Source: Streptomyces muensis
Lineage (GTDB): Bacteria > Actinomycetota > Actinomycetes > Streptomycetales > Streptomycetaceae
Direction of reading: 5' to 3'
Assembly: GCF_021474425.1 (NCBI RefSeq)
Contig: NZ_JAKEIP010000009.1
Location: forward strand, 42,811 to 106,810
DNA length: 64,000 bases
Shown: positions 7,956-15,735 of the stretch, one piece after another
How positions within the stretch are numbered: position 1 is the stretch's first letter
How the letters are laid out: each line of letters begins with the position of its first letter
Position numbers and translations under genes: made by a program
Notes under the pieces: generated by a model
Told to the model about the DNA's origin: nothing
Seen by the model: only the letters and a program-made list of their open reading frames with translations
Databases searched by the model: none

Positions 7956-8732
7956 ATGGGGCTGAGCCTGGCGACGGCGGAGCGATGGGTGGAGCGCTGG
8001 GAGCGTCAGCAGCAGCGGTACGCCGTCGACCGCGAGGAGCGCTTCACGGTGATCGCCGATGTGGTGGAACAGTCCGTGTCGAGCGTTCCGGGTCGGCCCT
8101 TGGTCGTCGACCTCGGCTGCGGTCCCGGCTCCCTCGCGGCACGGCTCGCCCGCCGCATGCCGTACGCCGACATCGTGGCCGTGGACATGGACCCGTTGCT
8201 GCTGGAGCTCGCCCGCACCCACCACGCGGACGCCGCCCGCTATGTCGACGTGGTGATCGGCGCACCCGACTGGACCCACGCCCTGGGTCTCGACCGCCCC
8301 TTGGACGCGGCCGTGTCGACGACGGCACTGCACTACCTGGACGCGGACGCTCTGCTCCGCACCTACCGGCAGCTCGCGGGCCTGCTGCGACCCGGGGGCG
8401 TTCTCGTCAACGGTGACCACTTCCCGCACGACGACTCCGTGCTCGCCGGACTCGCGGGGTGCGTAGGCCGCCGGCACGCCGAACGCGGACAGGCCCTGGC
8501 GCACGAGGACTGGGCCTCCTGGTGGGCAGCGGTCGCACAGGACCCGGAGCTGACCGACCTCCTCGCCGAACGCCGCCGCCGACAGCCGGCCGGCGCCACG
8601 GGCACCGGCACCGGCGGCGCCCCCTGCCTGTCCGTGCCGGCGCACGAACGGCTCCTGCGGCAGGCGGGGTTCAGGCACGTCGGTGTCGTCTGGCAGTACG
8701 GCGACAGCCACGTCGTCGTCGCGATCCGCTGA
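7956..8732 (+). CDS. class I SAM-dependent methyltransferase
   Basis: 258 residues from ATG 7956. The SAM-binding motif I is VVDLGCGPGSLAARLA, motif II is IVAVDMDP and the post-I region is AVSTTALHYLDAD, followed by LRPGGVLVNGDH: a type 11/25 small-molecule methyltransferase. GAGG at 7941-7944 precedes this ATG. An in-frame ATG at 7881 is less likely because its purine run abuts the codon and a promoter-like sequence lies over it; GTG codons at 7929 and 7944 remain possible. It follows the desulfurase by about 95 bases on the same strand and may methylate the product of the PLP cluster, but with its own promoter. The accepting atom cannot be predicted. Confidence 0.75.
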   Translation: MGLSLATAERWVERWERQQQRYAVDREERFTVIADVVEQSVSSVPGRPLVVDLGCGPGSLAARLARRMPYADIVAVDMDPLLLELARTHHADAARYVDVVIGAPDWTHALGLDRPLDAAVSTTALHYLDADALLRTYRQLAGLLRPGGVLVNGDHFPHDDSVLAGLAGCVGRRHAERGQALAHEDWASWWAAVAQDPELTDLLAERRRRQPAGATGTGTGGAPCLSVPAHERLLRQAGFRHVGVVWQYGDSHVVVAIR

Positions 8733-8904
8733 CCGGACCGGCACCGCGCGTTACCAAGCACAGCTAAAGGATTCATCATCCACCTTGACAGTGTGCGTGC
8801 TGTTTCGCGACGTTTGAGCTCGCCACAAAAGTTCGACATGGGGGAAACCGTGGCGAGGCGCCCAAAAAGCGTCTCTTGGGGGAATTCTGGGGGGAGCGGT
8901 CGCC

Positions 8905-10032
8905 ATGCGATCCACGCACGCCATCACGATTCACAGACCCGAGGAGCTGGACGAGTCGCTGCGCCGGGCGTGGCACCGGGCCATGGACGAGTCGCCCGAC
9001 TACGCCAACCCCTTCCTGGCGCCGGAGTTCGCGATCGGGGTCGGCAGACACCGCCGCGGCGCACAGGTGGCGGTGCTGCACGAGAACGGGGAGGCCGTCG
9101 GCTTCCTCCCCCACGAGCGGGGCCCGCTCGGCGTCGGCCGGGCCATCGGCCTCGGCCTCTCCGACTGCCAGGCCCTGGTGCACCGGCCCGGCGTCACCTG
9201 GGACACCCGGGAACTGCTGCGGGCCTGCGGACTGTCCGTGTTCGAGTTCGATCACCTCGTCGAGGAGCAGAAGCCCTTCGGCCCGTACGTCACGGGGACG
9301 TTCGCCTCTCCCGTGCTCGATCTGAAGCCCGGCGAGGGCAGTTACGCCGAGTGGCTGCGCGCCACCTATCCGGGGCAGGCCAAGACGACGCTGAAGAAGG
9401 AGCGCCGCCTGGGCCGTGACGTGGGCGAGGTGCGGTTCGTGTACGACGAGCGCGATCCGCGCATGCTGCGCACCCTCATGCGCTGGAAGTCCGCCCAGTA
9501 CCGCAGAACGGGGCGGATGGACCGGTTCTCCAAGCCGTGGATCGTCGACCTGGTCGACCACCTCTTCCAGGTCCGCGAGGAGCACTTCACCGGCGTCCTG
9601 TCCGTGGTGTACGCCGGTGACCGACCGGTCGCCGCGCACTTCGGGCCGAGGTCGCGCAGCGTCCTCGCGGCCTGGTTCACCGCGTACGACCCCGAGTTCG
9701 GCTACTACTCGCCCGGCCTGCTGATGCATTTACGGCTGGTCGACGCCGCCGGCCGGGACGGCGTGACGCTCATGGACTGGGGGCGCGGCGAGAAGGAGTA
9801 CAAGGACTGGCTGAAGACCCGTGAGCTGCGGGTGGCCGAGGGGTTCGCGGTACGCCCGCACCCGGTGGCGGCGGCGCACCGGCTGTGGCGCAGACCGGTG
9901 CGCGGCCTGAGAAACACGGTCCTGGCCCACCCGAGGCTGCGCGAGCCCGCCGACCGGCTGCTGAAGACCGTGGGCACCCTGCGCACCTCGGGCCTGACCC
10001 ATTCGGGCGAGGCGGGAGCCCGCGCCCGCTGA
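8905..10032 (+). CDS. GNAT/FemAB-like acyltransferase (BioF2/CelD type) with a TTA codon
   Basis: 375 residues of the double-GNAT 'Acetyltransf_6' kind found in cellulose and capsule gene sets and in FemAB-like aminoacyl or acyl transferases. Typical are the DHLVEEQKPFGPYVTG middle part, the basic KTTLKKERRLGRD segment and GYYSPGLLMHLRLVDAAG in the second GNAT fold, followed by DWGRGEKEYKDWL. The ATG at 8905 has GGGGGGAG shortly before it. A TTGACA at 8785-8790 may be its -35. One leucine codon (9730-9732) is TTA, so translation should depend on the bldA tRNA, a mark of developmentally timed genes. The next gene, an aminotransferase, may supply an amino sugar or amine to acylate (inference). 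Confidence 0.75.
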   Translation: MRSTHAITIHRPEELDESLRRAWHRAMDESPDYANPFLAPEFAIGVGRHRRGAQVAVLHENGEAVGFLPHERGPLGVGRAIGLGLSDCQALVHRPGVTWDTRELLRACGLSVFEFDHLVEEQKPFGPYVTGTFASPVLDLKPGEGSYAEWLRATYPGQAKTTLKKERRLGRDVGEVRFVYDERDPRMLRTLMRWKSAQYRRTGRMDRFSKPWIVDLVDHLFQVREEHFTGVLSVVYAGDRPVAAHFGPRSRSVLAAWFTAYDPEFGYYSPGLLMHLRLVDAAGRDGVTLMDWGRGEKEYKDWLKTRELRVAEGFAVRPHPVAAAHRLWRRPVRGLRNTVLAHPRLREPADRLLKTVGTLRTSGLTHSGEAGARAR

Positions 10033-10206
10033 ACGGGCACACTCCTGCCCTTTCCGTCTCTCCGTCCATCACGCGCCCCGCCGTCGTTCCGCCACGCCCT
10101 CTCGCGGTGCCGTCACCCGAGCGGAGTCCTCGGAACGACGTTCGCGAGCGCGCCCAAGCCCGCCCACGGCGACCCTTCGTCGGACCTTTCCACGGAAGAG
10201 GTGACC

Positions 10207-11436
10207 ATGCCGTACGGATCGCGGCTCGCCGCGATGATGACACGGCGCATCGGACGCGAATGCGTCTACACGCCCTCGGCCCGACTGGCCCTGTACCTGG
10301 CGCTGCGCCGCTGGTGCCGGCCCGGCGCACGGGTCCTGATGTCCCCGGTGAACGACGACGTGATCCTCTTCGTCGTCCTCGCGGCCGGACTGCGCCCCGT
10401 CCAGGCCCCCGTGTCCCCCTGGGACGGCAACATCGACCCGGACGCCGTCCCGGAGTCCACCTGGCGCAACGTGGACGCCGTCCTGACCACGAACCTGTAC
10501 GGCCTGCCGGACCGGGTCGTCGAACTGCGCCGCCGCTGCGACGAGTTGGGGATTCCCCTGTTCGAGGACGCGGCCCACGCCATCGGCACGCACGTCGACG
10601 GGCAGCCCATCGGCACCTTCGGGACGGCGGCCGCGTTCAGCCTGTCCAAGCACGTGGCGGCGATGGCCGGCGGCTTCCTGGCCGTCGAGGACGCACGCAC
10701 CCGCCGCGAGCTGGAACTCCTGCGCGACGAGTTGCTGACCCCACGCCGCCTGCGCCACGACCTGTCCACGACACTGCGCCCGCTGGCCCGCTCCGCCGTC
10801 CGCACCCTCCACCTCGTGCGCCCCGTATGGCGCACCATGCAGCGTCTCGGCCTGCTGGAACGCGATACCTTCCGCATGGCCCTGCACGCCCCCCGCCTCG
10901 CCGGCAGCGCCCACCACGCGCCCAGCCTCGCCGCCTACGAACCCTGGGTACGGGTCGACCTGCACGGCTTCCGAACCCGCCACGGAAGCCTGGTCCGGGG
11001 CCAGTTGGAGCTGCGGATGGCCCTGCTCGACGCCGACCTCGCCCGACGCAGGTCCGGCGTCTCGCTCCTGTCCGGCACCACCTGGGCCACCCCGGCCCTG
11101 CGCGGTCGCACGGGCGACGGCCCGCCCTCCCTCTTCCGCGTACCGCTCCTGGTGCACAACCGCGACGCGCTCCTCGAACGCCTCGTCGACCACGGAGTGG
11201 TCGCCGGCTACGTATACGACCCACCGCTCGACGACTACGCGGGCGCCGAGTTCACAGAACCGTCCCCCGCCCCCGAAGCAGCCCGCTGGTTCGCCGCGCA
11301 CGCGCTTCCGGCCGACCCCTTGACGGCCCGCAGGATCGCGGCCGCCCTGACAAAGGAGGGGGCAACCCCGGCCCACCCACCGACCTGGCGCAACGGAGAA
11401 CGGTTCGGCCACGCCCCAAAAGGGGCGCGGGCCTGA
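10207..11436 (+). CDS. DegT/DnrJ/EryC1/StrS-family aminotransferase-like protein
   Basis: 409 residues. Fold-type I motifs of the sugar aminotransferase family are visible: TTNLYGLP, the cofactor aspartate in FEDAAHAIGT, and FSLSKHVAAMAGGF with the PLP lysine at about residue 148. The C-terminal third is less typical (arginine-rich, with RLLDR/LVHNRDALLERL). ATG 10207 is preferred over GTG 10201 because GGAAGA ends 7 bases before it. The last codons (PKGARA) are encoded by a dispersed Streptomyces repeat that begins at 11413. Probably makes an amino sugar or amine together with the GNAT protein 174 bases upstream; no nucleotide-sugar synthesis genes are near. Confidence 0.75.
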   Translation: MPYGSRLAAMMTRRIGRECVYTPSARLALYLALRRWCRPGARVLMSPVNDDVILFVVLAAGLRPVQAPVSPWDGNIDPDAVPESTWRNVDAVLTTNLYGLPDRVVELRRRCDELGIPLFEDAAHAIGTHVDGQPIGTFGTAAAFSLSKHVAAMAGGFLAVEDARTRRELELLRDELLTPRRLRHDLSTTLRPLARSAVRTLHLVRPVWRTMQRLGLLERDTFRMALHAPRLAGSAHHAPSLAAYEPWVRVDLHGFRTRHGSLVRGQLELRMALLDADLARRRSGVSLLSGTTWATPALRGRTGDGPPSLFRVPLLVHNRDALLERLVDHGVVAGYVYDPPLDDYAGAEFTEPSPAPEAARWFAAHALPADPLTARRIAAALTKEGATPAHPPTWRNGERFGHAPKGARA

Positions 11437-11483
11437 ATCGATATGCGGCTCCGCCGCGTGGGCGCGACCAGCCACATGAGACC
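11413..11483 (+). repeat. dispersed Streptomyces intergenic repeat
   Basis: Begins with a hairpin (GCCCC-AAAA-GGGGC, 11413-11426), continues through GCGGCTCCGCCGC, itself a short stem, and ends in GTGGGCGCGACCAGCC. I recognise this as a sequence found many times in Streptomyces genomes, usually just after genes. It overlaps the last eight codons of the aminotransferase and may also serve as terminator. Confidence 0.6.
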
Positions 11484-11526
11484 CGCAGACGGTTGACGGC
11501 ACATCGCGGCACCCCCCTCCCCCGCC

Positions 11527-11532
11527 TACCCT
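11527..11532 (+). promoter_or_regulatory. -10 element giving a leaderless polX mRNA
   Basis: TACCCT lies six bases before the GTG at 11539. There is no ribosome site before that GTG, so transcription probably starts at or next to the start codon. No good -35 stands at 17-18 bases. Confidence 0.45.
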
Positions 11533-11538
11533 GAAGTC

Positions 11539-13275
11539 GTGGCTCGGTCCAACGACGAGATCGCCGCCCTCCTCCAGGAGTACGCGGACCTGATCTCCAT
11601 CACCGGAGGAGACGCGTTCCGGACGCGCACCTACGAAAAGGCCGCCCGGTCGGTCGGCGGCTATCACGCCGACGTGTCCACGCTCGACGTCAAGGGACTC
11701 CAGGAGATCCCCAATGTCGGCAAGTCGACCGCCCAGAAGATCATCGAGTACTTCACCACCGGCAAGGTGTCCGCCGTCGAGGAACTGCGCGCGAAGATCC
11801 CCGCCGGGGTTCGGCAGCTGACGGCGATCCCCACGCTCGGCCCGAAGAAGGCCCTGGTCATCTACGAAGAGCTCGGCATCTCCACGACCGAGGAGCTGGC
11901 GGACGCCATCCACGAGGAGCGGCTGCGCGACCTGAAGGGCTTCGGGCCGAAGACCGAGGAGAACATCCTGCACGGCATCGGCCTGCTCCAGTCCTCCGGC
12001 GACCGGGTCCTGATCGACGTCGCCATGAGCCTCGCCGAGGACATCGTCGCCGAGATGTCGCAGGTCACCGGCTGCAAACGCTGCTCATACGCCGGCTCGC
12101 TGCGCCGCGTCCGGGAGACCATCGGCGACATCGACATCCTCGTCGCGGCGAAGAAGCCGGAGCCGGTCATGCGGGCCTTCACCGAGCTGCCCTACGTCTC
12201 GGAGGTCATCGCGCACGGCGAGAAGAAGACGTCGATCCGCACCAGCAAGGGCCTCCAGGTCGACCTGCGGGTCGTACCGCCGGACTCCTGGGGCGCGGCG
12301 ATGCAGTACTTCACCGGCAGCAAGGCGCACAACATCCGCACCCGGGAGATGGCCGTCCACCAGAAGCTCAAGCTCTCCGAGTACGGCCTCTTCGACACCG
12401 AGACCGGCAAGAAGATCGTCTCCGAGACCGAGGAAGAGGTGTACGCCCGCCTCGGCCTGCCCTGGATTCCGCCCACCCTGCGTGAGGACCGGGGCGAGAT
12501 CGAGGCCGGGCTGCGCGGCGAGCTGCCCGACCTGGTCCAGGAGCAGGACATCCGGGGCGATCTGCACACCCACACCGACCTCACCGACGGGCTCGCCCCG
12601 CTGGAGGAGATGGTCGCCGCGGCCGCCGAGCGCGGCTACGCCTACTACGCGGTCACCGACCACGGCCCCGACATGGCCATGCAGCGCATGACCGACGAAC
12701 GGATCCTGGCCCAGCGCGAGCGTGTCCGTGAACTCGACGGGGCGTACGGCAAGCGGGGCAGGCGTGGTGGCATGCGGCTGCTGCACGGTGCCGAGCTGAA
12801 CATCGGGCCCGACGGCGACGTGGACTGGCCGCCGGAGTTCCTCGCCGGCTTCGACCTGTGCGTGGCCTCGGTGCACTCGCACTTCAACCAGGCGCGTGAC
12901 GCGCTGACCCGGCGGATCGTCCGGGCCTGCGAGAACCCGCACGTCCACATCATCGGCCACCCCACCACCCGCCTCCTCGGCAAACGCCCCGGCATCGACG
13001 TCGACCTCGACGCGGTCTTCGCCGCCTGCGCGCGCACCGGCACGGCCATGGAGATCAACTCCCATCCCGACCGGCTCGACCTGCGCGACGAGGACATCCT
13101 GCGCGCCCGGCGGCACGGCGTGAAGTTCGCCGTCGACAGCGACGCGCACGCCGTCGTCCACCTGGCCAACCTGCGCTACGGCGTCGGCACCGCACAGCGC
13201 GGCTGGCTCACCAAGGACGACGTGATCAACACCTGGCCGCTGACCCGGCTGCGGCGCTTCCTGAACAAGGGCTGA
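11539..13275 (+). CDS. polX: DNA polymerase/3'-5' exonuclease PolX
   Basis: 578 residues, the usual length of bacterial PolX. Order: an 8-kDa-like N-terminal domain with helix-hairpin-helix motifs (IPNVGKSTAQKI, IPTLGPKKALVIYEEL, LKGFGPKTEENI); the polymerase palm with GSLRRVRETIGDIDILV, holding the DxD metal pair, and VDLRVVPP with the third acid; then a PHP domain (DLHTHTDLTDG, AVTDHGP, HGAELNIGPDG, ASVHSHF, IIGHPTTRLLG, SDAH) with the metal-binding His/Asp set complete. It should fill short gaps in base-excision repair and process 3' ends. GTG 11539 is supported by a -10 hexamer six bases upstream (leaderless). Monocistronic. Confidence 0.93.
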   Translation: MARSNDEIAALLQEYADLISITGGDAFRTRTYEKAARSVGGYHADVSTLDVKGLQEIPNVGKSTAQKIIEYFTTGKVSAVEELRAKIPAGVRQLTAIPTLGPKKALVIYEELGISTTEELADAIHEERLRDLKGFGPKTEENILHGIGLLQSSGDRVLIDVAMSLAEDIVAEMSQVTGCKRCSYAGSLRRVRETIGDIDILVAAKKPEPVMRAFTELPYVSEVIAHGEKKTSIRTSKGLQVDLRVVPPDSWGAAMQYFTGSKAHNIRTREMAVHQKLKLSEYGLFDTETGKKIVSETEEEVYARLGLPWIPPTLREDRGEIEAGLRGELPDLVQEQDIRGDLHTHTDLTDGLAPLEEMVAAAAERGYAYYAVTDHGPDMAMQRMTDERILAQRERVRELDGAYGKRGRRGGMRLLHGAELNIGPDGDVDWPPEFLAGFDLCVASVHSHFNQARDALTRRIVRACENPHVHIIGHPTTRLLGKRPGIDVDLDAVFAACARTGTAMEINSHPDRLDLRDEDILRARRHGVKFAVDSDAHAVVHLANLRYGVGTAQRGWLTKDDVINTWPLTRLRRFLNKG

Positions 13276-13298
13276 CCTCCGGCGACGGGCTGCGGAGG
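13276..13298 (+). terminator. weak hairpin after polX
   Basis: CCTCCG and CGGAGG are separated by 11 bases directly after the polX stop. Short stem with no T-run; a weak terminator at best. Confidence 0.3.
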
Positions 13299-13366
13299 GC
13301 GGCGAAGGCGGTGCGCCCTCGCTCGTGTGCAAGGCGTGCAGGTTGAAACTCGTAGGAATCAAGGGC

Positions 13367-13399
13367 TTGTAGCGAGATTTGACGAGGGTTAATTTAACC
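13367..13399 (+). promoter_or_regulatory. operon promoter with overlapping AT-rich operator
   Basis: TTGTAG (13367-13372) and TAATTT (13390-13395) are 17 bases apart, a vegetative promoter. A perfect palindrome, GGTTAA-T-TTAACC (13387-13399), covers the -10. Such an AT-rich run is exceptional in this region. The operon ends with a ROK regulator, which is the natural candidate to bind here. Confidence 0.6.
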
Positions 13400-13494
13400 G
13401 TCACTCGAAGCCGGGCCCGGGCTCCCGAGGGCTGTTCCCTGCGCTTTCCCCGCGCCTTCCCGCGTGTTCGCCTTTTTCATCGAGGAGTCGTGCC

Positions 13495-14778
13495 ATGCCA
13501 GTAGACGAAGTCCGGATGTCGCGCCGAGGGTTCCTCGGTATCGGAGTCGCGGCCGGGGTCGTGACGCTCACCGCCTGCGGTTCGGGCAGCGGGAGTTCGA
13601 GCGGTCCGCTCGTCATGACCGTCTGGGGCGGCGACGCCGACCGCAAGACGTACCAGAAGCGCATCGACCTGCTGGTGAAGAAGTACCCGGAGCTGAAGGT
13701 CAAGCTCCAGCTGATCCCCAGCGACGCGTACGCGCAGAAGGTGCAGACGATGATCGCGGGCGGCAGCGGCCCGGACATCATGCAGGTCGCCGAGAGCGTC
13801 AACACCTACTCCAGCAAGAACCAGCTCCTGCCCCTCGACGACCTCGCCAAGAAGGCGGGCCTCGACACCGGGAAGCGGTTCGGCCCGGTCGGGTCCATCT
13901 ACACCTACGAGGACAAGCTGTACGCGATCCCGGACCGCTCCGGCGCGATCACCGTGTACTACAACAAGGACCTGTTCGCGAAGAAGGGCATCGAGGCGCC
14001 CACCGCCGAGTGGACCTGGGACGACGCGCTCGACGCCTTCAAGGAGCTCACCGTCCCGGGCAAGCAGTGGGGTTACACCGGCGCCGAGTGGTTCCCGCAG
14101 TGGTGGAGCCTCGCGTACCAGAACGGCGGCACCATCATCGACGCGAGCGGCCGCCCCGCCGTCGACAGCGACGAGGTCGTCGAGGCCCTGCAGTGGGCCG
14201 GCGACCTGGTCTTCAAGCACAAAGTCGCGCCCAGCAAGGCGGACTACGCCGACATGGGGTCCGAGGTCGGCGGCGACCAGGCCTTCCCGATGCAGAAGTG
14301 CGCCACGCACGCCAACGGCTTCTGGGTCACCGCCGGTCTGACGGACGCCAAGTTCGCCTGGGACATCGCGCCGATCTGGCGCGGCAAGAAGCAGGCCGTG
14401 TCCGCGTTCGGCAGCGGCCTCGCCATCTCCCGTACCTGCAAGCAGCGCGACAACGCCTTCAAGGCGATCGACTTCCTCACCTCGGACGCGGCGCAGCGAC
14501 AGATCATCGACGACGGCGAGGACGTACCGGCCAGCCTCGCGGTGCAGCAGAGCGACGCGTTCCTCAAGCCCGCGTGGATGAAGAACGACGTCGACATGGG
14601 CGCGTTCGCCGAGTCCAGCGGCTTCATCTTCCGTGCGCCGTTCATCCCCGAGTGGAACGAGATGATATCCGCCATCGACTCGAACCTCGCGAACTTCTGG
14701 CTCGGCAAGGAGAGTGCCAAGAAGGCGCTGACCGCCCTGCAGAGCGACCTCGAGTCCATCATCAAGTCCGCGGGATGA
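13495..14778 (+). CDS. sugar ABC transporter substrate-binding lipoprotein
   Basis: 427 residues. The N-terminus combines a twin-arginine motif (SRRGFLG, residues 9-15) with a lipobox, LTAC with Cys28, so it is probably Tat-exported and lipid-anchored. The mature part is an extracellular solute-binding protein of the carbohydrate (CUT1) type: TVWGGDADRKTYQKR, GGSGPDIMQVAES, YYNKDLFAKKGI, ending in a helix that anchors to the permease. ATG 13495 follows GAGGAG at 13481-13486. First gene of an operon with two permeases, a GH35 enzyme and a ROK regulator; ligand probably a galactoside or galactose-containing oligosaccharide. No ATPase is encoded; the shared MsiK type would be used. Confidence 0.88.
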   Translation: MPVDEVRMSRRGFLGIGVAAGVVTLTACGSGSGSSSGPLVMTVWGGDADRKTYQKRIDLLVKKYPELKVKLQLIPSDAYAQKVQTMIAGGSGPDIMQVAESVNTYSSKNQLLPLDDLAKKAGLDTGKRFGPVGSIYTYEDKLYAIPDRSGAITVYYNKDLFAKKGIEAPTAEWTWDDALDAFKELTVPGKQWGYTGAEWFPQWWSLAYQNGGTIIDASGRPAVDSDEVVEALQWAGDLVFKHKVAPSKADYADMGSEVGGDQAFPMQKCATHANGFWVTAGLTDAKFAWDIAPIWRGKKQAVSAFGSGLAISRTCKQRDNAFKAIDFLTSDAAQRQIIDDGEDVPASLAVQQSDAFLKPAWMKNDVDMGAFAESSGFIFRAPFIPEWNEMISAIDSNLANFWLGKESAKKALTALQSDLESIIKSAG

Positions 14779-14784
14779 CCGGCG

Positions 14785-15735
14785 ATGGCGATCCTCTCGA
14801 AGACCGCTTCGACGGGCGTCCCGAAGTCCGGGACGTCGTCGAAGCGGCGGCGCCGTGAGGCGCTCTGGTTCTATCTGTTCGTCTCGCCGTGGGTGCTCGG
14901 GTTCCTGGTCTTCCTGCTCGGACCGATGATCGCGTCGGTCTACTACTCGATGACCGACTGGGACTCCTTCACCCCGCCGACCTGGATCGGGCTGGAGAAC
15001 TACGTCACGCTGCTCACCGACGACCCCAGGTTCTGGCGGACGCTGTGGCACACCTTCTACTACGCGGCGGTCTCGGTCCCGCTCGGTCTGGTGCTCGGCC
15101 TGTGGCTGGCGAATCTGCTCAACAAGCAGGTACGCGCCCGGAAACTGCTGCGCACCCTGATCTATCTGCCGACGCTGGTGCCGCTGGTCGCCACGGCGAT
15201 GATCTTCCGCCAGGTGCTGGCCCCGAACGGCCCGCTCAACGACGGGCTCGGCCTGTTCGGCGTCTCGGGACCGGCCTGGCTGCTCGACGGCAACTGGGCG
15301 ATCCCCGCACTGGTCGTGATGTCGGCATGGAGCGCGGGCGCCGCGACGGTGCTGCTGCTCGCCGCCATGAAGGGCATCCCCAGGGAGCTGTACGAGGCGG
15401 CCGAGGTCGACGGCGCGGGCCCGGTACGGCAGTTCTGGAGCATCACGCTGCCGCACCTGACCCCGATCATCTTCTTCAACCTGGTCATGGGGATGATCGG
15501 CGCCTTCCAGGTCTTCGCCCAGGTGTACATCCTGGTGCCGAAGGGCAAGCTGCGCGCGGCCTACGACGGGGCCGAGACGATGGTGCCGTACCTCTTCGAC
15601 GAGGCCTTCGGCAACTACCACATGGGCTATGCGTCGGCGATCTCCTGGCTGCTGTTCCTCGTGGTCCTGGTCTTCACACTGATCGCATTCCGCACCGCCC
15701 GGCGCTGGGTGTTCTACGAAACCGAGGTGAAGTGA
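14785..15735 (+). CDS. sugar ABC transporter permease, MalF-like
   Basis: 316 residues with six likely membrane helices after a short charged cytoplasmic N-terminus (KRRRREALW). The EAA loop that contacts the ATPase reads YEAAEVDGAGPVRQFWSITL, close to the CUT1 consensus EAAxxDGAxxxxxFxxITLP. It begins 6 bases after the binding protein and its stop overlaps the next start. Forms the inner-membrane channel with the following permease. Confidence 0.9.
   Translation: MAILSKTASTGVPKSGTSSKRRRREALWFYLFVSPWVLGFLVFLLGPMIASVYYSMTDWDSFTPPTWIGLENYVTLLTDDPRFWRTLWHTFYYAAVSVPLGLVLGLWLANLLNKQVRARKLLRTLIYLPTLVPLVATAMIFRQVLAPNGPLNDGLGLFGVSGPAWLLDGNWAIPALVVMSAWSAGAATVLLLAAMKGIPRELYEAAEVDGAGPVRQFWSITLPHLTPIIFFNLVMGMIGAFQVFAQVYILVPKGKLRAAYDGAETMVPYLFDEAFGNYHMGYASAISWLLFLVVLVFTLIAFRTARRWVFYETEVK

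Noticed and set aside
10069..11973. Minus-strand frame of 634 codons over the aminotransferase and polX
   Set aside because: Shadow of two well-supported plus-strand genes.
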